From Antedon mediterranea (lineage: Eukaryota > Echinodermata > Crinoidea > Comatulida > Antedonidae), in assembly GCF_964355755.1 (NCBI RefSeq), contig NC_092670.1:25781795-25845794 (forward strand): a DNA stretch of 64,000 nucleotides, in the 5' to 3' direction. Position 1 is the first letter of the stretch, and each line of letters begins with the position of its first letter. The translations under genes and the position numbers were made by a program. Under the pieces are notes generated by a model. It was given only the letters and a program-made list of their open reading frames with translations, had not been told where the DNA came from and did no database searches. This document shows positions 22,401 to 32,589 of the stretch, piece by piece.

Positions 22401-25186
22401 TTAAATCGACGGAATGTAATCTCAATGAGCGGAATGGAGTTTAGTGGACTTATACGCATTCGTATTTTAATCTTTTGTATAAAATTACCGTCTTATATGA
22501 TTAATTATAATGTTAATTTTAATTCAAAATCACAGAGAAACATAAATAATAATTGCATGCATTATTTTATTAACTTTATTTGTACAGATATTCTGCAAAC
22601 TGACACAGTATTCCTTGGACTTTATCTAATAGTCTGTAGCTGCCTGTTGAAGTTTAGAAGTTAGTAGAGAAATTATTTATCAAACACATGTTTTTTCTCA
22701 GAATGTAGTAAATACTTACTTTAATAAGCTACTTTTTTTATTTCAGAGTTGATGCTCAAACGTCAAACCACCTACTACCAACTATTTTCATACTCATGCT
22801 ATCTACAAACTATTAGCCTCTTGTTTCAGACAATTGCCTTTTGGAATTATGCGAGTAATGGTGTTGGATTTGAACCTTTAAAGAAACTTGGTAAGGTTGT
22901 CTAATCTATCTATGACGAATATGATGAGTATAAATATAAACAAATTAAGGTGGCCATTTGATGACGTCACAATACCAGATATGCCATAATTGTCTCGGAA
23001 ATAAAATTGGAATTTTAAACAAATTCGATTATAGATAATCGAGATACGCTCTAATGATTGACCAACTATGACAAAAACAAGACAAATTATGATGGCCACA
23101 GGTGGAATGTAAACGAATAATATCTACAACTCAGTAGCTCCCATAATAAGTATAAAAAAGAGAGCAGGTTTGGTCACCTTTCATTCCGAGGAGTTATAGA
23201 TTAAACATTAAAATGTTCCACTGCCATGCACACGACGTAAGTGTTTATAATTTTACCAAATGTGTCGATCTTTTAGGCAAAATGATTTCATCGACATCTG
23301 CCCTCCTGTTTGCCCTCCTACTAATCGGCATTGCTAAAGGATACACCGTCACACGGTTTGTTTTTTTCTAACTATACTATTTCTATCCATCCTACTATAA
23401 ATGTAAGTTTGTACAGTTTATTAAATATAAGAGTAGAGAATAGAACTCATTTCTATTTCATTGTCTTTTAATCATACATTACAGTTGTGATAAAGTTGAA
23501 ATAAAGCTGTAGGCCATATCATACTACTGTACATTAATTTTTTTCATCATAAAGAGTTCGTTTAAAACTAATCAAGCATCTTAAGATCACCGTCTTTGCC
23601 TGCGTGTACTTATTTGCTGCCTTCGGACTTTACATCGTGCACGAATTGGTATACGACGCACGTAATGTCATCAGCAAATCATTTCTTGCACTTGCAATTG
23701 TTGTATTGCAGTTTATTGGTAAGTAACTCTGGTTGTAATTGCTACAATTCAAACCGCCCCAGCCACCAGTCAAATTAAGTATCATTAACTTTATCTATCC
23801 GGTCGAGAAGTAACCATCCCTAAAATAAAGCTGCAGGAAAGCACTTGAATATGAATACTCGATATGCCACAAACAAACAACATGTACAAAGCCTTTATTA
23901 TATATTTCAGGATTGGCTTGGATTTACTATGATTGTTACTGTACTATCACACAAAAAGGTATTAAAATCACCTTCTGTGTTCCTTTTGCTATTGGATTTA
24001 CGCTGTGGTTTATTGGAATTCCAACCAAAGTTTGGTTGTCTGAACACTTCGTAAAATGGAAAACGTGAGTCAGCTGTGTTATTAATATTACACTCCTATT
24101 TTCAATACTTTTAACAAGCTAGCAATTTATTTTCAGGATGGACCTATAAATTGTCCATGGTCAGGGTAAGGTTTATCTTCAATTCCCTGGTTCTTGAATG
24201 GTCACATCAACAACAATCACATTTATTGGAAATTGTCAGTCGAACATAATACATGTCACAAATTTAAGCTTATAAAGAAAGACATTATTTCAAATCTATA
24301 GAATACTAATCGGTTTTGTTTGTAGAATATTGCGACATGCGTCGAGAATTACACCATTAACCTTTTACTTTTAGGGCCAAAATTGTTAACGGTCTGGAAG
24401 TCGCCACTATGTTTTATGGGCACATATTATATCTAATTTGGACACATATTGGCTACAGGTTCCAATCAACAAACATTGTAAGAATTGATATCTTCATTAT
24501 TTACTATCCTACATTTTTGTCAAGTTTGATTCTACATAATTTAATAATTGTTACAATAATAAATAAACTGTGTATATTGTAAAATATATATTATTTCTAT
24601 TCAAATACAACGTATAATAAATAACATATCTATTATTCACGAAATGGTATAAGTCAAATGTTCTAATACAAAATAGGTTGATATTGTGAACCATGATGAT
24701 AAAAATCAAAAAGAAAGGCATTATCTGTCCCATGTTGGCACAACGGAAGCTAAATATGTAAGACATTTACATTAATTAATTGTAATACTTGTCTAAATAA
24801 ACCGTTATAGGCAAGTAAAAAATAGTTTGATTATTGATAGACCTACAGCTTCAAAAGGAATATTACCTATCATTATTTTGCTAGAAATAGCATTGAGAAA
24901 GAGCAGTGTGCATAATCGTAAATTTGGTGGCATATATTCCACTAGTCCTCCACCCACTGCAGTACTGCTGTAATTTCCTTTTCTGATCATCTCAACCATT
25001 ATTTCTATTCTTGAAATAAATCAGCAACATTGTCTAGCATGTTCAAATAATATATACTTGCTTACTATTCAAATAATAGTAACTTATTTATTATAATTTT
25101 AATTTCAGGTGACAAAATCCGAATATGACGAATCGTCGGTCATAGCAATCAATGTTGACATAGTTAATAAAGATGGAGAATTATAA
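10499..25186 (+). CDS. GPR180/TMEM145-like seven-transmembrane protein, 12-13 exons
   Basis: Exons: 10499-10603, 15424-15501, 16131-16238, 21218-21383, 22588-22659, 22747-22890, 23277-23355, a short one from 23485, 23586-23718, 23911-24064, 24375-24477, 25109-25186. GT-AG sites and phases agree except around the short exon, where donor 23495 (phase 0) or 23509 are alternatives. The protein is about 410 residues. A signal peptide (FSLSLLFLIIISLLSGNA) is followed by a luminal domain with DFVFLTGFVFQPGEYG, ERWWYITIVHCGGDG and FSADER. Seven hydrophobic helices follow, with landmarks FWNYASNGVGFEPLKKLG, GIAKGYTVTR and AKIVNGLEVATMFYGH, and the tail is VTKSEYDESS. These match the intimal-thickness-receptor-like family (GPR180, TMEM145) in order and length (human proteins are about 440-490). 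Which paralogue is unresolved. Membrane or secretory-pathway location is inferred. No frame damage was seen. Confidence 0.88.
10655..10800. repeat. GGCCTA-rich simple repeat in intron 1
   Basis: Many copies of TAGGCCTAGGCC and variants occur within 150 bp of the first splice donor of the 7TM gene. The remaining intron 1 sequence up to 11170 shows nothing recognisable. Confidence 0.7.
11170..12300 (+). repeat. Three tandem units of about 360 bp in intron 1
   Basis: Each unit contains, in order, ATGTCCAAAAAT, CACTCC/TGACAC, AAGCTTAAAAAGTACAAAAT (weak in unit 1), AAGTGCCAACTGG, TAAGACCATTATTTTTT, AAACGTTTGTTA and CTCTGACAAATT. The GTGCCAACTGG anchor falls at about 11286, 11646 and (diverged) 12121. 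The third spacing is longer because a tRNA-like SINE interrupts that unit at 11950-12041. No coding potential was seen. Confidence 0.8.
11950..12041 (-). repeat. tRNA-derived SINE (copy 1), inserted in tandem-repeat unit 3
   Basis: On the minus strand: GGTTCTGTGGCCTAGTGG (A-box region), a CTCGC...GCGAG stem, and GGTTCTAATCC, a B box with one change from GGTTCGAATCC. It is 92 nt, ends with an acceptor-like CCAGAGACA, and is followed by a T run that can serve as a Pol III terminator. It differs at a few positions from the copy at 14782. The anticodon loop is interrupted by a 20-nt insertion or long arm, so this is a tRNA-related retroposon rather than a functional tRNA. Confidence 0.72.
12343..14165 (+). 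other. Cluster of eight GTCACTCGCATTAC motifs (intron 1)
   Basis: Near-identical 14-mers, all in one orientation, lie at 12343, 12521 (GTCACACG), 12718 (GTCACCCG), 12733, 13941, 13972, 13988 (ends ATTT) and 14152. They form a left group within 410 bp and a right group within 230 bp, on either side of the degenerate coding stretch at 13066-13341. This could be an element with subterminal motif arrays, but no terminal inverted repeat or target duplication was found. The sequence between is AT-rich. Confidence 0.5.
13066..13341 (-). pseudogene. Degenerate basic protein fragment, minus strand
   Basis: From an ATG at 13341 the minus strand reads MAERQRKYLEKLKAEGKY, then a Lys/Arg-rich helix-like stretch, and stops at 13216. 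A shifted frame continues with ILALPPALKKQKIDALKVA and PVAISSEQRRL to about 13066. The R-Q-x-Y-x-E-K-L-K-A start resembles the N-terminus of uncharacterised, probably transposon-related basic proteins common in invertebrate genomes. That resemblance is from memory. It sits between the two motif groups of the GTCACTCGCATTAC cluster. I assign no function. Confidence 0.4.
14769..14880 (+). repeat. tRNA-derived SINE (copy 2)
   Basis: A 92-nt tRNA-like body (14782-14873) has A-box region TGGTCTAGTGG, a perfect B box GGTTCGAATCC, an acceptor-like 3' end and a following T run. The 5' flank ATTGCCCATATAT is shared with copy 1, so the mobile unit is slightly longer than the tRNA body. After the T run the two copies diverge at once. 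Acceptor pairing is imperfect and the loop is enlarged, so a working tRNA is unlikely. Confidence 0.72.
14881..17553. other. Introns 1-3 of the 7TM gene: no other feature
   Basis: Apart from exons 15424-15501 and 16131-16238, this stretch is AT-rich intron. Around 17230-17510 there are two loosely similar CACCCCAT-containing blocks. Nothing else could be supported. Confidence 0.5.
17554..18323 (+). mobile_element. AACAAGG-ACTAAAAA element, full copy A
   Basis: The left end is AACAAGGCCAACAGCC and the right end is CGCGACTAAAAA. Two modules, each GCATAGTGATACCGG then an (ACCG/ACAG)n array then CATAGTGAACTATA, bracket a GC-alternating interior of about 0.55 kb (blocks such as GACGTGCTCGTATAACG and ACGCGCAGTGCGCGCGC). 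The right end carries a hairpin AGTCGC-TTCCAC-GCGACT just before the final A run. It encodes nothing. Tetranucleotide arrays and a hairpin at one end recall non-autonomous Helentron-type elements; that class assignment is inference. It lies in intron 3 of the 7TM gene. Confidence 0.8.
18441..19248 (-). mobile_element. AACAAGG-ACTAAAAA element, full copy B (inverted)
   Basis: Same organisation as copy A in the opposite direction, so the hairpin ends of A and B face each other across a 117-bp spacer (18324-18440). The pair forms an imperfect palindrome with arms of about 0.77-0.81 kb. Array lengths differ between the copies. The outer end (GGCCTTGTT at 19240-19248) abuts the inverted-repeat element starting at 19252. 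Confidence 0.8.
19252..20330. mobile_element. Inverted-repeat element, 1.08 kb
   Basis: The left end ATGGATTTTGATT with AATCAGAATGAAG and a TTTTTTTTACTGGACGGCTG block (19252-19312) is repeated inverted at 20278-20330. Inside are three similar copies of CAAATTGTTCACAATGTATA (about 19362, 19643, 20149) and ACCGGAA-containing blocks. No transposase is encoded. No clear target duplication was found because the left flank is the neighbouring element. Confidence 0.65.
20331..21217. other. End of intron 3, no feature seen
   Basis: Intron sequence without recognisable repeats, RNA genes or supported reading frames up to the exon at 21218. Confidence 0.5.
21841..22010 (+). repeat. Possible hAT-like element end in intron 4
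   Basis: The stretch beginning CAGGGGCGGATCGAG and continuing with GGGGGTCCAGGGGTGAAGCCCC resembles a terminus seen widely in invertebrate hAT-related repeats (recollection, not a search). It is GC-rich compared with the surroundings. The other end was not found, and the rest of intron 4 shows nothing. Confidence 0.35.
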
Positions 25187-25297
25187 AATGAGCAGGATTT
25201 TATGATAAAATTTTCAGAACACAGATGGGATTTAATGATCAAAATTTCGTGGTCGCAATTTTCGAAGCGGGCAAGTCAATCGTAAAAAAAATCAAAA

Positions 25298-25362
25298 ATC
25301 TTGAAAAATTCCCATTCAAATGTTATATTTAATATAACATTTGAATGGGCATTTTTCAAGAT
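25298..25362. repeat. 65-nt hairpin, 110 bp after the 7TM gene stop
   Basis: Two 32-nt arms around a single central base (25330) are complementary with one mismatch. The arm core is CCCATTCAAATGTTATATT. It lies in the probable 3' UTR or just downstream of the gene ending at 25186. It may be a tiny fold-back repeat, a transcribed hairpin or a replication scar. No second copy was noticed in the window. Confidence 0.85.
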
Positions 25363-25969
25363 TAAAAAATAACGCTAATCCCTAAATTTAGCATCTTATA
25401 TTGCTGTCATAAATATCTGCCATTTACAATAATTGAATTTTAAATGAAATTTCAATAGTGAAAATGTTTCTGTTTTCTGTAAGGTGTCTCCAATGTAATG
25501 TACAGCTTTCAAATAATGTTTTTAGAAAGGTCATTTAATACACGTTAAACACAAATTTCGTTGGAGACTAACAATCTAAAACCAAGGGACCACTGTCGTA
25601 TTTGACATAGACAAATATTTCTGCCTTCGTATAATGAAGCATAATTATTGAGAGGTAAAAATGAACGGTGAATAGCATAAAAGAGGTAAGCGTTATGTTT
25701 ACTGACTTTAGGTTAGCGAAAAAGGTTACACATACTCAAGGACAGTGGTCACCGTTTTAGATGTAGGCAAGTCCATCGCTAAAAGAAATCATTTATATTA
25801 TATTGCCATCTCTTAAATACCATGTGTGTTTATTGATATTCTGTAATACATTTTTACTGATAATGTAATCCTTACCTTTTATAATTATCTCAAGAGGGAC
25901 AAAAAAGGGTGTATTGTACTTTATTATTAGAAAAGAGGTTCTTTCATCCTTTAAAACTTATTGTCAACC
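25363..25969. other. Intergenic; block repeated at 29067-29245
   Basis: About 25383-25530 (TTAGCATCTTATATTGCTG, TTTACAATAATTGAA, AATGTACAGCTTTCAAATA) recurs in diverged form in the same order at 29067-29245. About 25709-25737 resembles one end of the element at 32113. No gene was seen. Confidence 0.5.
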
Positions 25970-26620
25970 TTTTATTGTGGATGAGGGGTCCCCGCTAACT
26001 TCGCATATTTATTTTCTTTTATTACTAAAATATATTCATTTCACAGAGTGGCATTTCGTAATCTTGATAATCTTAAAATATTCATTAACATATTCTTTCT
26101 TAATATATTCATTTTCTTAACATATTCATTTCTTAACATAGGTTATAATTTTAGCAAATTAATTTCTTAACGTAATCATATTTTTGCATATTCATTTTAA
26201 CATAATCATATTTTAGCGTATTATTTGTTGTATATTAATTTCCTTGTCATAAACATATTTTTATCATATTCATTTCTTAACTTGTTCATTTCTTAAATCA
26301 TTTTAATAATTTCTTATTATAATTATAATTTTAGCGTGTTCATTTCTTAACATATTTATTTCTTAACGTAACTGTTCATTTCTTAACACATTCTTTTCTT
26401 AATACATTCTTTTCTTAACGCATTCATTTCTTAACGTATTCATTTTCGAAGTATATTCATTTCTTCTTAACATATTTATTTCTTAACATAATTATAATAT
26501 TCATTTCTTAACTATTCATTTATTATCATACTAACTTCCAGGGAAGTGTGAAACTAGCGTAATTTCACTCTTTTCTTTTAATTTCATAGTATACAGCATT
26601 CATTTCTTAGCATATTAACT
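25970..26620 (+). repeat. AT-rich minisatellite, TTCATTTCTTAACATA units
   Basis: About twenty imperfect repeats of 16-20 bp with core TTCATTTCTTAAC fill this stretch, with drift at the edges. No coding potential. Confidence 0.8.
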
Positions 26621-26729
26621 TGATATCATTTTTAACATGTTTTAAGATGTTTATTAAAGTATAACTGTGGGTCAAAATTAACGTCCACTTGAAATTGTTC
26701 TTCCAGATATTGGGAATATCGTAAATCTT

Positions 26730-26850
26730 CTAATAGTTACCCACACTCTAATAGTAACCCCCGTTCTAATAGTAACCCACCTTATAAGTCAATATAATAA
26801 TAACCCACTACTCTATTAGTAACCCATGGGGGTTACTATTAGAGTCACAA
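26730..26850. repeat. CTAATAGTAACCC repeats with an inverted copy
   Basis: Five direct variants of (C)TAATAGTAACCC lie between 26733 and 26826, followed by the inverted form GGGGTTACTATTAGAG at about 26829-26844, so the end folds back on the array. Confidence 0.7.
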
Positions 26851-27178
26851 CAACTTATAATGCAGCCGTATTTTGACAATGCATGTTGATATCGGGAGTG
26901 GGGGAGGGTTGAGTGTTTTTAAGTTAATAAAATGTTTTTATTCGTACTGTTTTATCATTTTGCTATGCTATGTCAATATTGGTTGCTTCAGGACTCGTCC
27001 AGGGACACAAGTAAAGAAATTTATCAATTGTGGTAGCCCAAGATATGTTACAATAATTAATATAGGGTAAAACTAAGGTGTTATATAAAGATAAAAGAAT
27101 GTGCTGTGGGAGATAGTGCTTTAGTTTTTCATTATTCCAATGTTTCTAGAAATTATATTTGAAATATGAGTAATATTG

Positions 27179-28303
27179 TTATTGTTCCAAAATGATTTCG
27201 TTGATAGGATTAATTGTTTGCTCTATGTCAAAACATTTATTATACTTGAACCATATTCGTATTAAATTAGCATACAAATTTAACATTTGATTAATTTTGG
27301 TCTGACAGTATTTATTAATATCTTTGAATGATGCATTACATTTAGGCAAATTTAAACCTAGATATGTTTTATTAGAATTGTAAAGTGCAATATTTTTCCA
27401 TAGTGCCTTTTCATTGTGTGTCAATTTTTTGATCCACGATAAACTAATAGATTCTAAATACGAGCCAAGGTGGAACACTTTTAATCCACCTAATTCATAT
27501 TCGCTGATCGTTGTGCCTCTTTTAACACCCTCGCATCTATTCAAAATGAATTTTAAAAATATTGTGTTTAATTTTTTCGCGAACTCATCAGGTAAGACGA
27601 TGATTTGAAGCAATGTAAGTTAGTTTGGATGCTAACAAACTATTAGATTTCTGCCAATTATTTATAGGTTTCTACTCTTCCATGCTCTAATCGAAGATTC
27701 AAATTTTTCCATTATACTTTCCCAATTAAATTTTATTTTTGGAGGTAGACTTTGGCTAAATTAAATTTAGAGTACTTTAATATAATTGTTAGGTTTCACA
27801 TCCCATTTAATTTTCAAATTTCCGATATGTTATCCGTCAGCGAACCTATCCACACCGCTTTACTTTTATTACTATTTATTTTTAATCCCGTTATGAGAAA
27901 GAATTATTTTAGTGTATTAATTGCGGTATTAAATGATTCGGTTGAGTCTAAGAAAGTGTTGTGTCATCTGCAAAACAAGTAATTTTTAGCACGTTCCTGT
28001 CGTGTAAATTTATACTCTTAATTTGGTCAGACTGTCTAATTTTGCAAGCAAGTGGTTCTATAACAAGTACAAAAGCGGAGATTGGACAGCCTTGTCTTAC
28101 TCCTCTTTCGACATTAAGAATTTAGATACATGTCCGTTATTGATAATGCAATTGTTACAGTTGCTTAATATTGTAGTGCGCCACCAAATGAAGGATTTAC
28201 CAAAGTGTAGTCTTTTGAGAACCTCTATTAAATATCGCCTATTCGCATATGCTACACACACCCTGACCCATCTAAAACTGAAACACGCAAGGCATCGACT
28301 CAA
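27179..28303 (-). mobile_element. L1/Tx1-like LINE fragment, RT middle to C-terminus
   Basis: On the minus strand from 28303: LKRLHFGKSFIWWRTTILSN and CIINNGHVSKFL, then motif B RGVRQGCPISA near 28095-28065, then damaged sequence, then a 144-codon frame (27179-27613) with FILNRCEGVKRGTTISEYE, GGLKVFHLGSYLESISLSW and KNIALYNS. The last is the region after the RT domain in the L1/Tx1 group. The motif C region is not clearly readable. Ends and tail were not found. Confidence 0.75.
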
Positions 28304-28309
28304 TTAAGG

Positions 28310-29486
28310 TCTGCTTCGTCGTTGTAAAAGCGTTACGTTTGCTAAATATTGAAATTAGGTGAGGTATTAAACAAATTACGATACGTAAATTATTAAAAGA
28401 AAACAATAAAAAAACAATAGTCAAGCGTATATACTTATAACAACTATGGTACGGTATTTTAAATATCTAAACACCATTTTGATAAGGTAAAAATGTGGCA
28501 ACTCGTGTTCGTTTAAATTACACTATTACTTTACGGCTTCTGCTTACTTAAAGTTCATCTCTAACCTACACACATAGGAGTATCATTATCATTCATCAAT
28601 GTTTGTACTTTTTCCGTATGCTTCCATCTCATGGGTCATCTTTCATTGGCTCAAGAACATATTGACTGGCTAAACAATGGTTGTTATTGAATTAGGCAGC
28701 TTACAATGAACTTGTTTTGTCGATCGACATTTGGTGCCTTTTCAGACATTCCCCTAATGTATTATTAATATTGTTGCCAACGATATCATTTTATTTCGTT
28801 AATAATGCTTTATATAAACCAATTGACGTTCCTATCAAAACCTCGTTTAGAAAATAATGCACTGGTAATCCAATATTACTACAGGATGATTGGCTCTTTA
28901 GAGAAGCTCAATTATAATCCATAATGGCTCCAAAATCCACACGATGGCGCGAGTTGCAAAAGTGAAAACAAGATAACAATGAATGTTGAGTTTTGAATAT
29001 TAAATATAATCTGTTCATCAAAACAGCCTTAGAAAATATAATTTCTTTAGTTTGAAATTCAAATTCTATATTTAGCTTCTTATTTTTGCTGTAAATTGCG
29101 ACAATTACAATAATTCAAGTTTAAATCAAAATTGAATGGTGGAAATTGCGATGCTCGCATTTTTTTTTTTTTTTATAAGGTATACACAATCGACAAATGT
29201 TTCATACTACTGGTAATGTACGGTACAGCTTTTAAATACTGCGTTGAGAATGACTGGCCAAATGCTCTCGACATTATCATCCTTGGAAACATTGGATTTC
29301 CACAGAAGCTCTCGATGATAGTCGTATAAAGGGCACTAACTCTAACTTAGTGCCTCGCAGTTAAAAAGAACGGCTAATTTCGTCATGTCACTGAAAATTA
29401 TTGTCGTCTATTCAATGTCGAGATGCGCTCAAATTGTGCTAAACTGAGACAAAGTGCACATTCGTTGACGATTAAAAAGGAGCGCC
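28310..29486. other. Intergenic, no gene seen
   Basis: Contains the diverged second copy (29067-29245) of the 25383-25530 block and a 17-nt T run near 29160. A 65-codon frame at 29132-29329 overlaps this repeat and looks like chance. Confidence 0.5.
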
Positions 29487-29640
29487 ATACCCTACTTTGC
29501 CCTCTGATATACCTTGCAATAAGAACGGAATTGAAGACGAAATTCATTTTTTAATCAAATGCTCATTATATTGAGATTTACGTTATGATTTGTATAGCAA
29601 TATTAAAGAGGGGCTAATTATTTTGATTATTTAAATGACA
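29487..29640 (+). pseudogene. LINE ORF2 C-terminal scrap
   Basis: Reads PYPTLPSDIPCNKNGIED then EIHFLIKCSLY, a stop, then DLRYDLYSNIKEG. The C-x(n)-I-E-D-E-x-H-F-L-x-x-C-x-x-Y pattern is the usual cysteine-histidine motif at the end of many LINE ORF2 proteins. Element ends were not identified. Confidence 0.55.
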
Positions 29641-29879
29641 ATGACTTATGGGCGTGCGTGATTTTATTATTAGTTTGGTTGTTATCAATTATTTTATTAA
29701 CTCCGCCATTGTTAGGAGACTTAATTAATTGTTTTTATTGTGGTAAAAGTTCTGATGTTGTTTATTTGTTTGTTTTGTTGCTTCTTAATGTTTATTTTAT
29801 CAAATTTGTTTGATGTATTAATAAAAAAAAATTATATTTATGATTATGCATGGATCTGTAACATGCATTAATTGCAGTA

Positions 29880-30060
29880 AGTTCACGATAAGGAGTGGAG
29901 TAAAGCAGGGTTGTGTGTTGGCGCCTACACTCTTCGGTATGTTCTTTTGTTTTCGTTTGTCCTTTTTCTTCAATGCTCCTAAAGTATTCTTTCAGTAATG
30001 ACATGGAGGGTGTCTATATCCATAACATAATAAGTTCCTCTTCGGACAACCCGGACCAAA
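29880..30060 (+). pseudogene. Reverse-transcriptase scrap (RTE/CFDP2-type LINE)
   Basis: Reads FTIRSGVKQGCVLAPTLFG, an RT motif B, then after a frame change LLKYSFSNDMEGVYIHN. Both fit the V-K-Q-G-C-V-L-A-P-T-L-F signature of a LINE group common in animal genomes. The sequence to about 30632 beyond this is unassigned. Confidence 0.6.
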
Positions 30061-30632
30061 GGAAGAGGCAAGGGCGCCCTTTATCGTACCTAACGACCTA
30101 ATATCGGCATGGGTTCGAGGCCGACTCGCTCCTCCTAGTTCTGGTGGTAGAACAAGTCTTTTCGGATAAGGACTATATAAACCGTTAGTCCAGTGTACAC
30201 AGTTTTTCCGGTTGCACTTTAAATAACCCAGTTCGAGAAGGGGTTACCTTTGTGACCTGATTCACAAAATAGCCCAGGTTAGGAGAATTACCACCTATCT
30301 GATAGGAGAGTGATATATTAATTTGCTATTGGTAATCCTTGACCACATGTACCGAAATACATAAAATAAATGCGTAACAGGTCAGATGCCTGTGAACAAT
30401 TCTCACTTATAATTAATGTTAAACAATGAATCTCATACTGTAGTGAACAAATTGGTCTACCTTTGAGGTTCAATGCTAACAGAAAAACATTACTCGATGA
30501 TTATTTCAAATCAGAATTGGCAAGGCTGCAACACATTGTGGCTATCGTTCATGAACAACAAGCTGACAATGAACACAAGAAGTGTATTTTAAGTGTCCTC
30601 CTTTATGGAAGCCATTGAATGCCTACAAGATG

Positions 30633-30750
30633 AACAAGGCCAACAGCCATTAAGTCGCGTGCTACAATGCATAGTGATACCGGACCGACAGACCGACAGA
30701 CAGACCGACCGACATAGTGAACTATAGAGTCGCGTCCACGCGACTAAAAA
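30633..30750 (+). mobile_element. AACAAGG-ACTAAAAA element, single-module copy C
   Basis: At 118 bp it keeps the left end AACAAGGCCAACAGCC, one CATAGTGATACCGG-(ACCG/ACAG)n-CATAGTGAACTATA module and the right end with hairpin AGTCGC-GTCCAC-GCGACT before AAAAA. The whole interior and one of the two modules are missing. This is what recombination between the two modules of a full copy would leave. Confidence 0.8.
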
Positions 30751-31240
30751 GGCATAATTTTGACGAATTTTTGAACTTTTTCATCAAAAACGTGCGCAAA
30801 TTATCCAATTCGACGTGCTCGTATGACGTAATTTTAAGTCGAAATTTTTTAAAAGTTGGTAAAATTATTAGAAAAGGCTGCAAAAACATAAATCACGCGA
30901 AAAAAGTATGTATTTAACGCTACGTGTGCACCGCGCGCGTAAAAATTTGCGCGGGTATGGGAATTTTTGACATGCTCAAAATGACAAGAAACGCGTAGAA
31001 AGTTGATTAAAAATTGATTTTGCGCATTTTAAAACTTTAAATGCGCGTGCGCGCGTAACTTTGTGTAAAACACATTTTTTTTTCAACAGAAAGTTAGCGC
31101 CTGATATAAATTAAATTTTTGCAAAGTTTCAATTTAAAATGTTATTTGGTTTTTGACCTATGTTAAATACGAGAAAATCGTTAAATCGCGCGGAAATCAC
31201 GTTGGGCAACTCTAACGTCATTCACAATAGGAGGTGCACA
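30751..31240 (+). repeat. Old interior-type sequence related to the same family
   Basis: Blocks GACGTGCTCGTATGACGTAA, CGCGCGCGTAAAAATTTGCGC and AAATGCGCGTGCGCGCGTAA match, in order, the interior of full copies A, B and D but are strongly diverged. The sequence from here to about 32100 shows no gene. Confidence 0.55.
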
Positions 31241-32112
31241 ATTTCACGTAAATGCCCACATGTTGACACGCCTTCCATTTTCGATGTCTTCTTCGTATCT
31301 TGGAAATCATCTGGAAGTTTTCATTTCATGTCACGTCTCAACAAAAACAACAAGAACAGTACAAATATACAAATATAAAACTACATAAAAACAGAGAAAC
31401 ACGAGAAAGGGAAAACCAAAAGTGAACTAAATTGTGGTAAATTGTGGTAACAATATCGAGAACAGTGGAATCAATTATATAATCGAGCTTATTGTTAGTA
31501 TGCGTATGCCGTGTAGATATATTCAATCGCATAGATTTACACTTACTAGAATTTAAACTTAAGTTATTGATCTTACACCAGTGGGAAATGTTATTTAAGT
31601 CATTCTGAAGGGAAACATAAAGGATCGTATGGCCCTGTACATGACTGTATCATCAGCATATTGAATAATAATATGTGAATTACAATCGTGGGGAGATCCA
31701 GAACATGATGAAATGAGATGTTAAATAAAATGGGCCCAATCACCCAATGGTAAGTTGCCCCTCTGAATTTTACTGAGACAACTACTACACAGAGGGTGGA
31801 TGATGGTCGCATATAAAAAGATCGCAATTTTCGGTGAAAATTATTTAATAAAGAAATCTAAATTAATGATAAAATTAGCCCTGAAATTAGTAATATATAA
31901 ACAGGATGATAATTATTTAATAATAATATTCTCAAAATGTATGCTGCAAATGTCTTGGTCTGGCGAAAAAAAGACGAACGCCCTATACAGTATGGACACG
32001 AATAAAAACAAGACTCCAGTAATATTTGAAACTAAAAATCAGTATTGAACATTAAGCATTTTAATATGAATAACCTAAAAGGGTTTAGCTAAGCTTTGCT
32101 TTACTAACTTTA

Positions 32113-32589
32113 GGTTATGTAAAAAGGTTACACTTACTAGATTGTGACTGTCAACACTGGTGTCTGTGTCTCAGTCATTTCTTCCTCCTCCTCGTGGAAT
32201 CGTTTAATAATGCATATTTTCTGCGGAGAGGCCTGTGTTATAGTGATTTTAATCCATGCGAGTTTATATCTATTATTTTTAAAGGATTTATAATGGCCCA
32301 TAGCGAATCCGTTTGTCGAGGTACAATGTCTCGATAATTCGATGGTTTTTATCAAATAGGCCCTATATTAAAAATCCTCACGAGAATTTATCTCTTACTT
32401 GCTTTCGGAATTTCGTTGCAGATACAGGCAAGTTGTTATCAGCCTGTGACACTAAGGATTATCATATGGGTATTATGGAGCCATTTCTTTATAGTTTCTA
32501 GTTGTAGACAAATATGATTGAGGCACATACACGATTAAGCCTATTGACAGCCAGAATATAAATAGAGTGTAACCTATTTTACGTTAACC
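32113..32589. mobile_element. TA-flanked inverted-repeat element (MITE), 477 bp
   Basis: Ends GGTTATGTAAAAAGGTTACACT and the inverted AGTGTAACCTATTTTACGTTAACC differ by a few positions. TA dinucleotides border both ends (32111-32112, 32590-32591), compatible with a Tc1/mariner-type target duplication. A 72-codon minus-strand frame inside has no recognisable domain. One end resembles the scrap at 25709-25737. Confidence 0.6.

Noticed and set aside
32137-32355. Minus-strand 72-codon frame with an EEEEE stretch, considered as a host exon
   Set aside because: It lies wholly inside the TA-flanked inverted-repeat element at 32113-32589 and has no domain or splice support.
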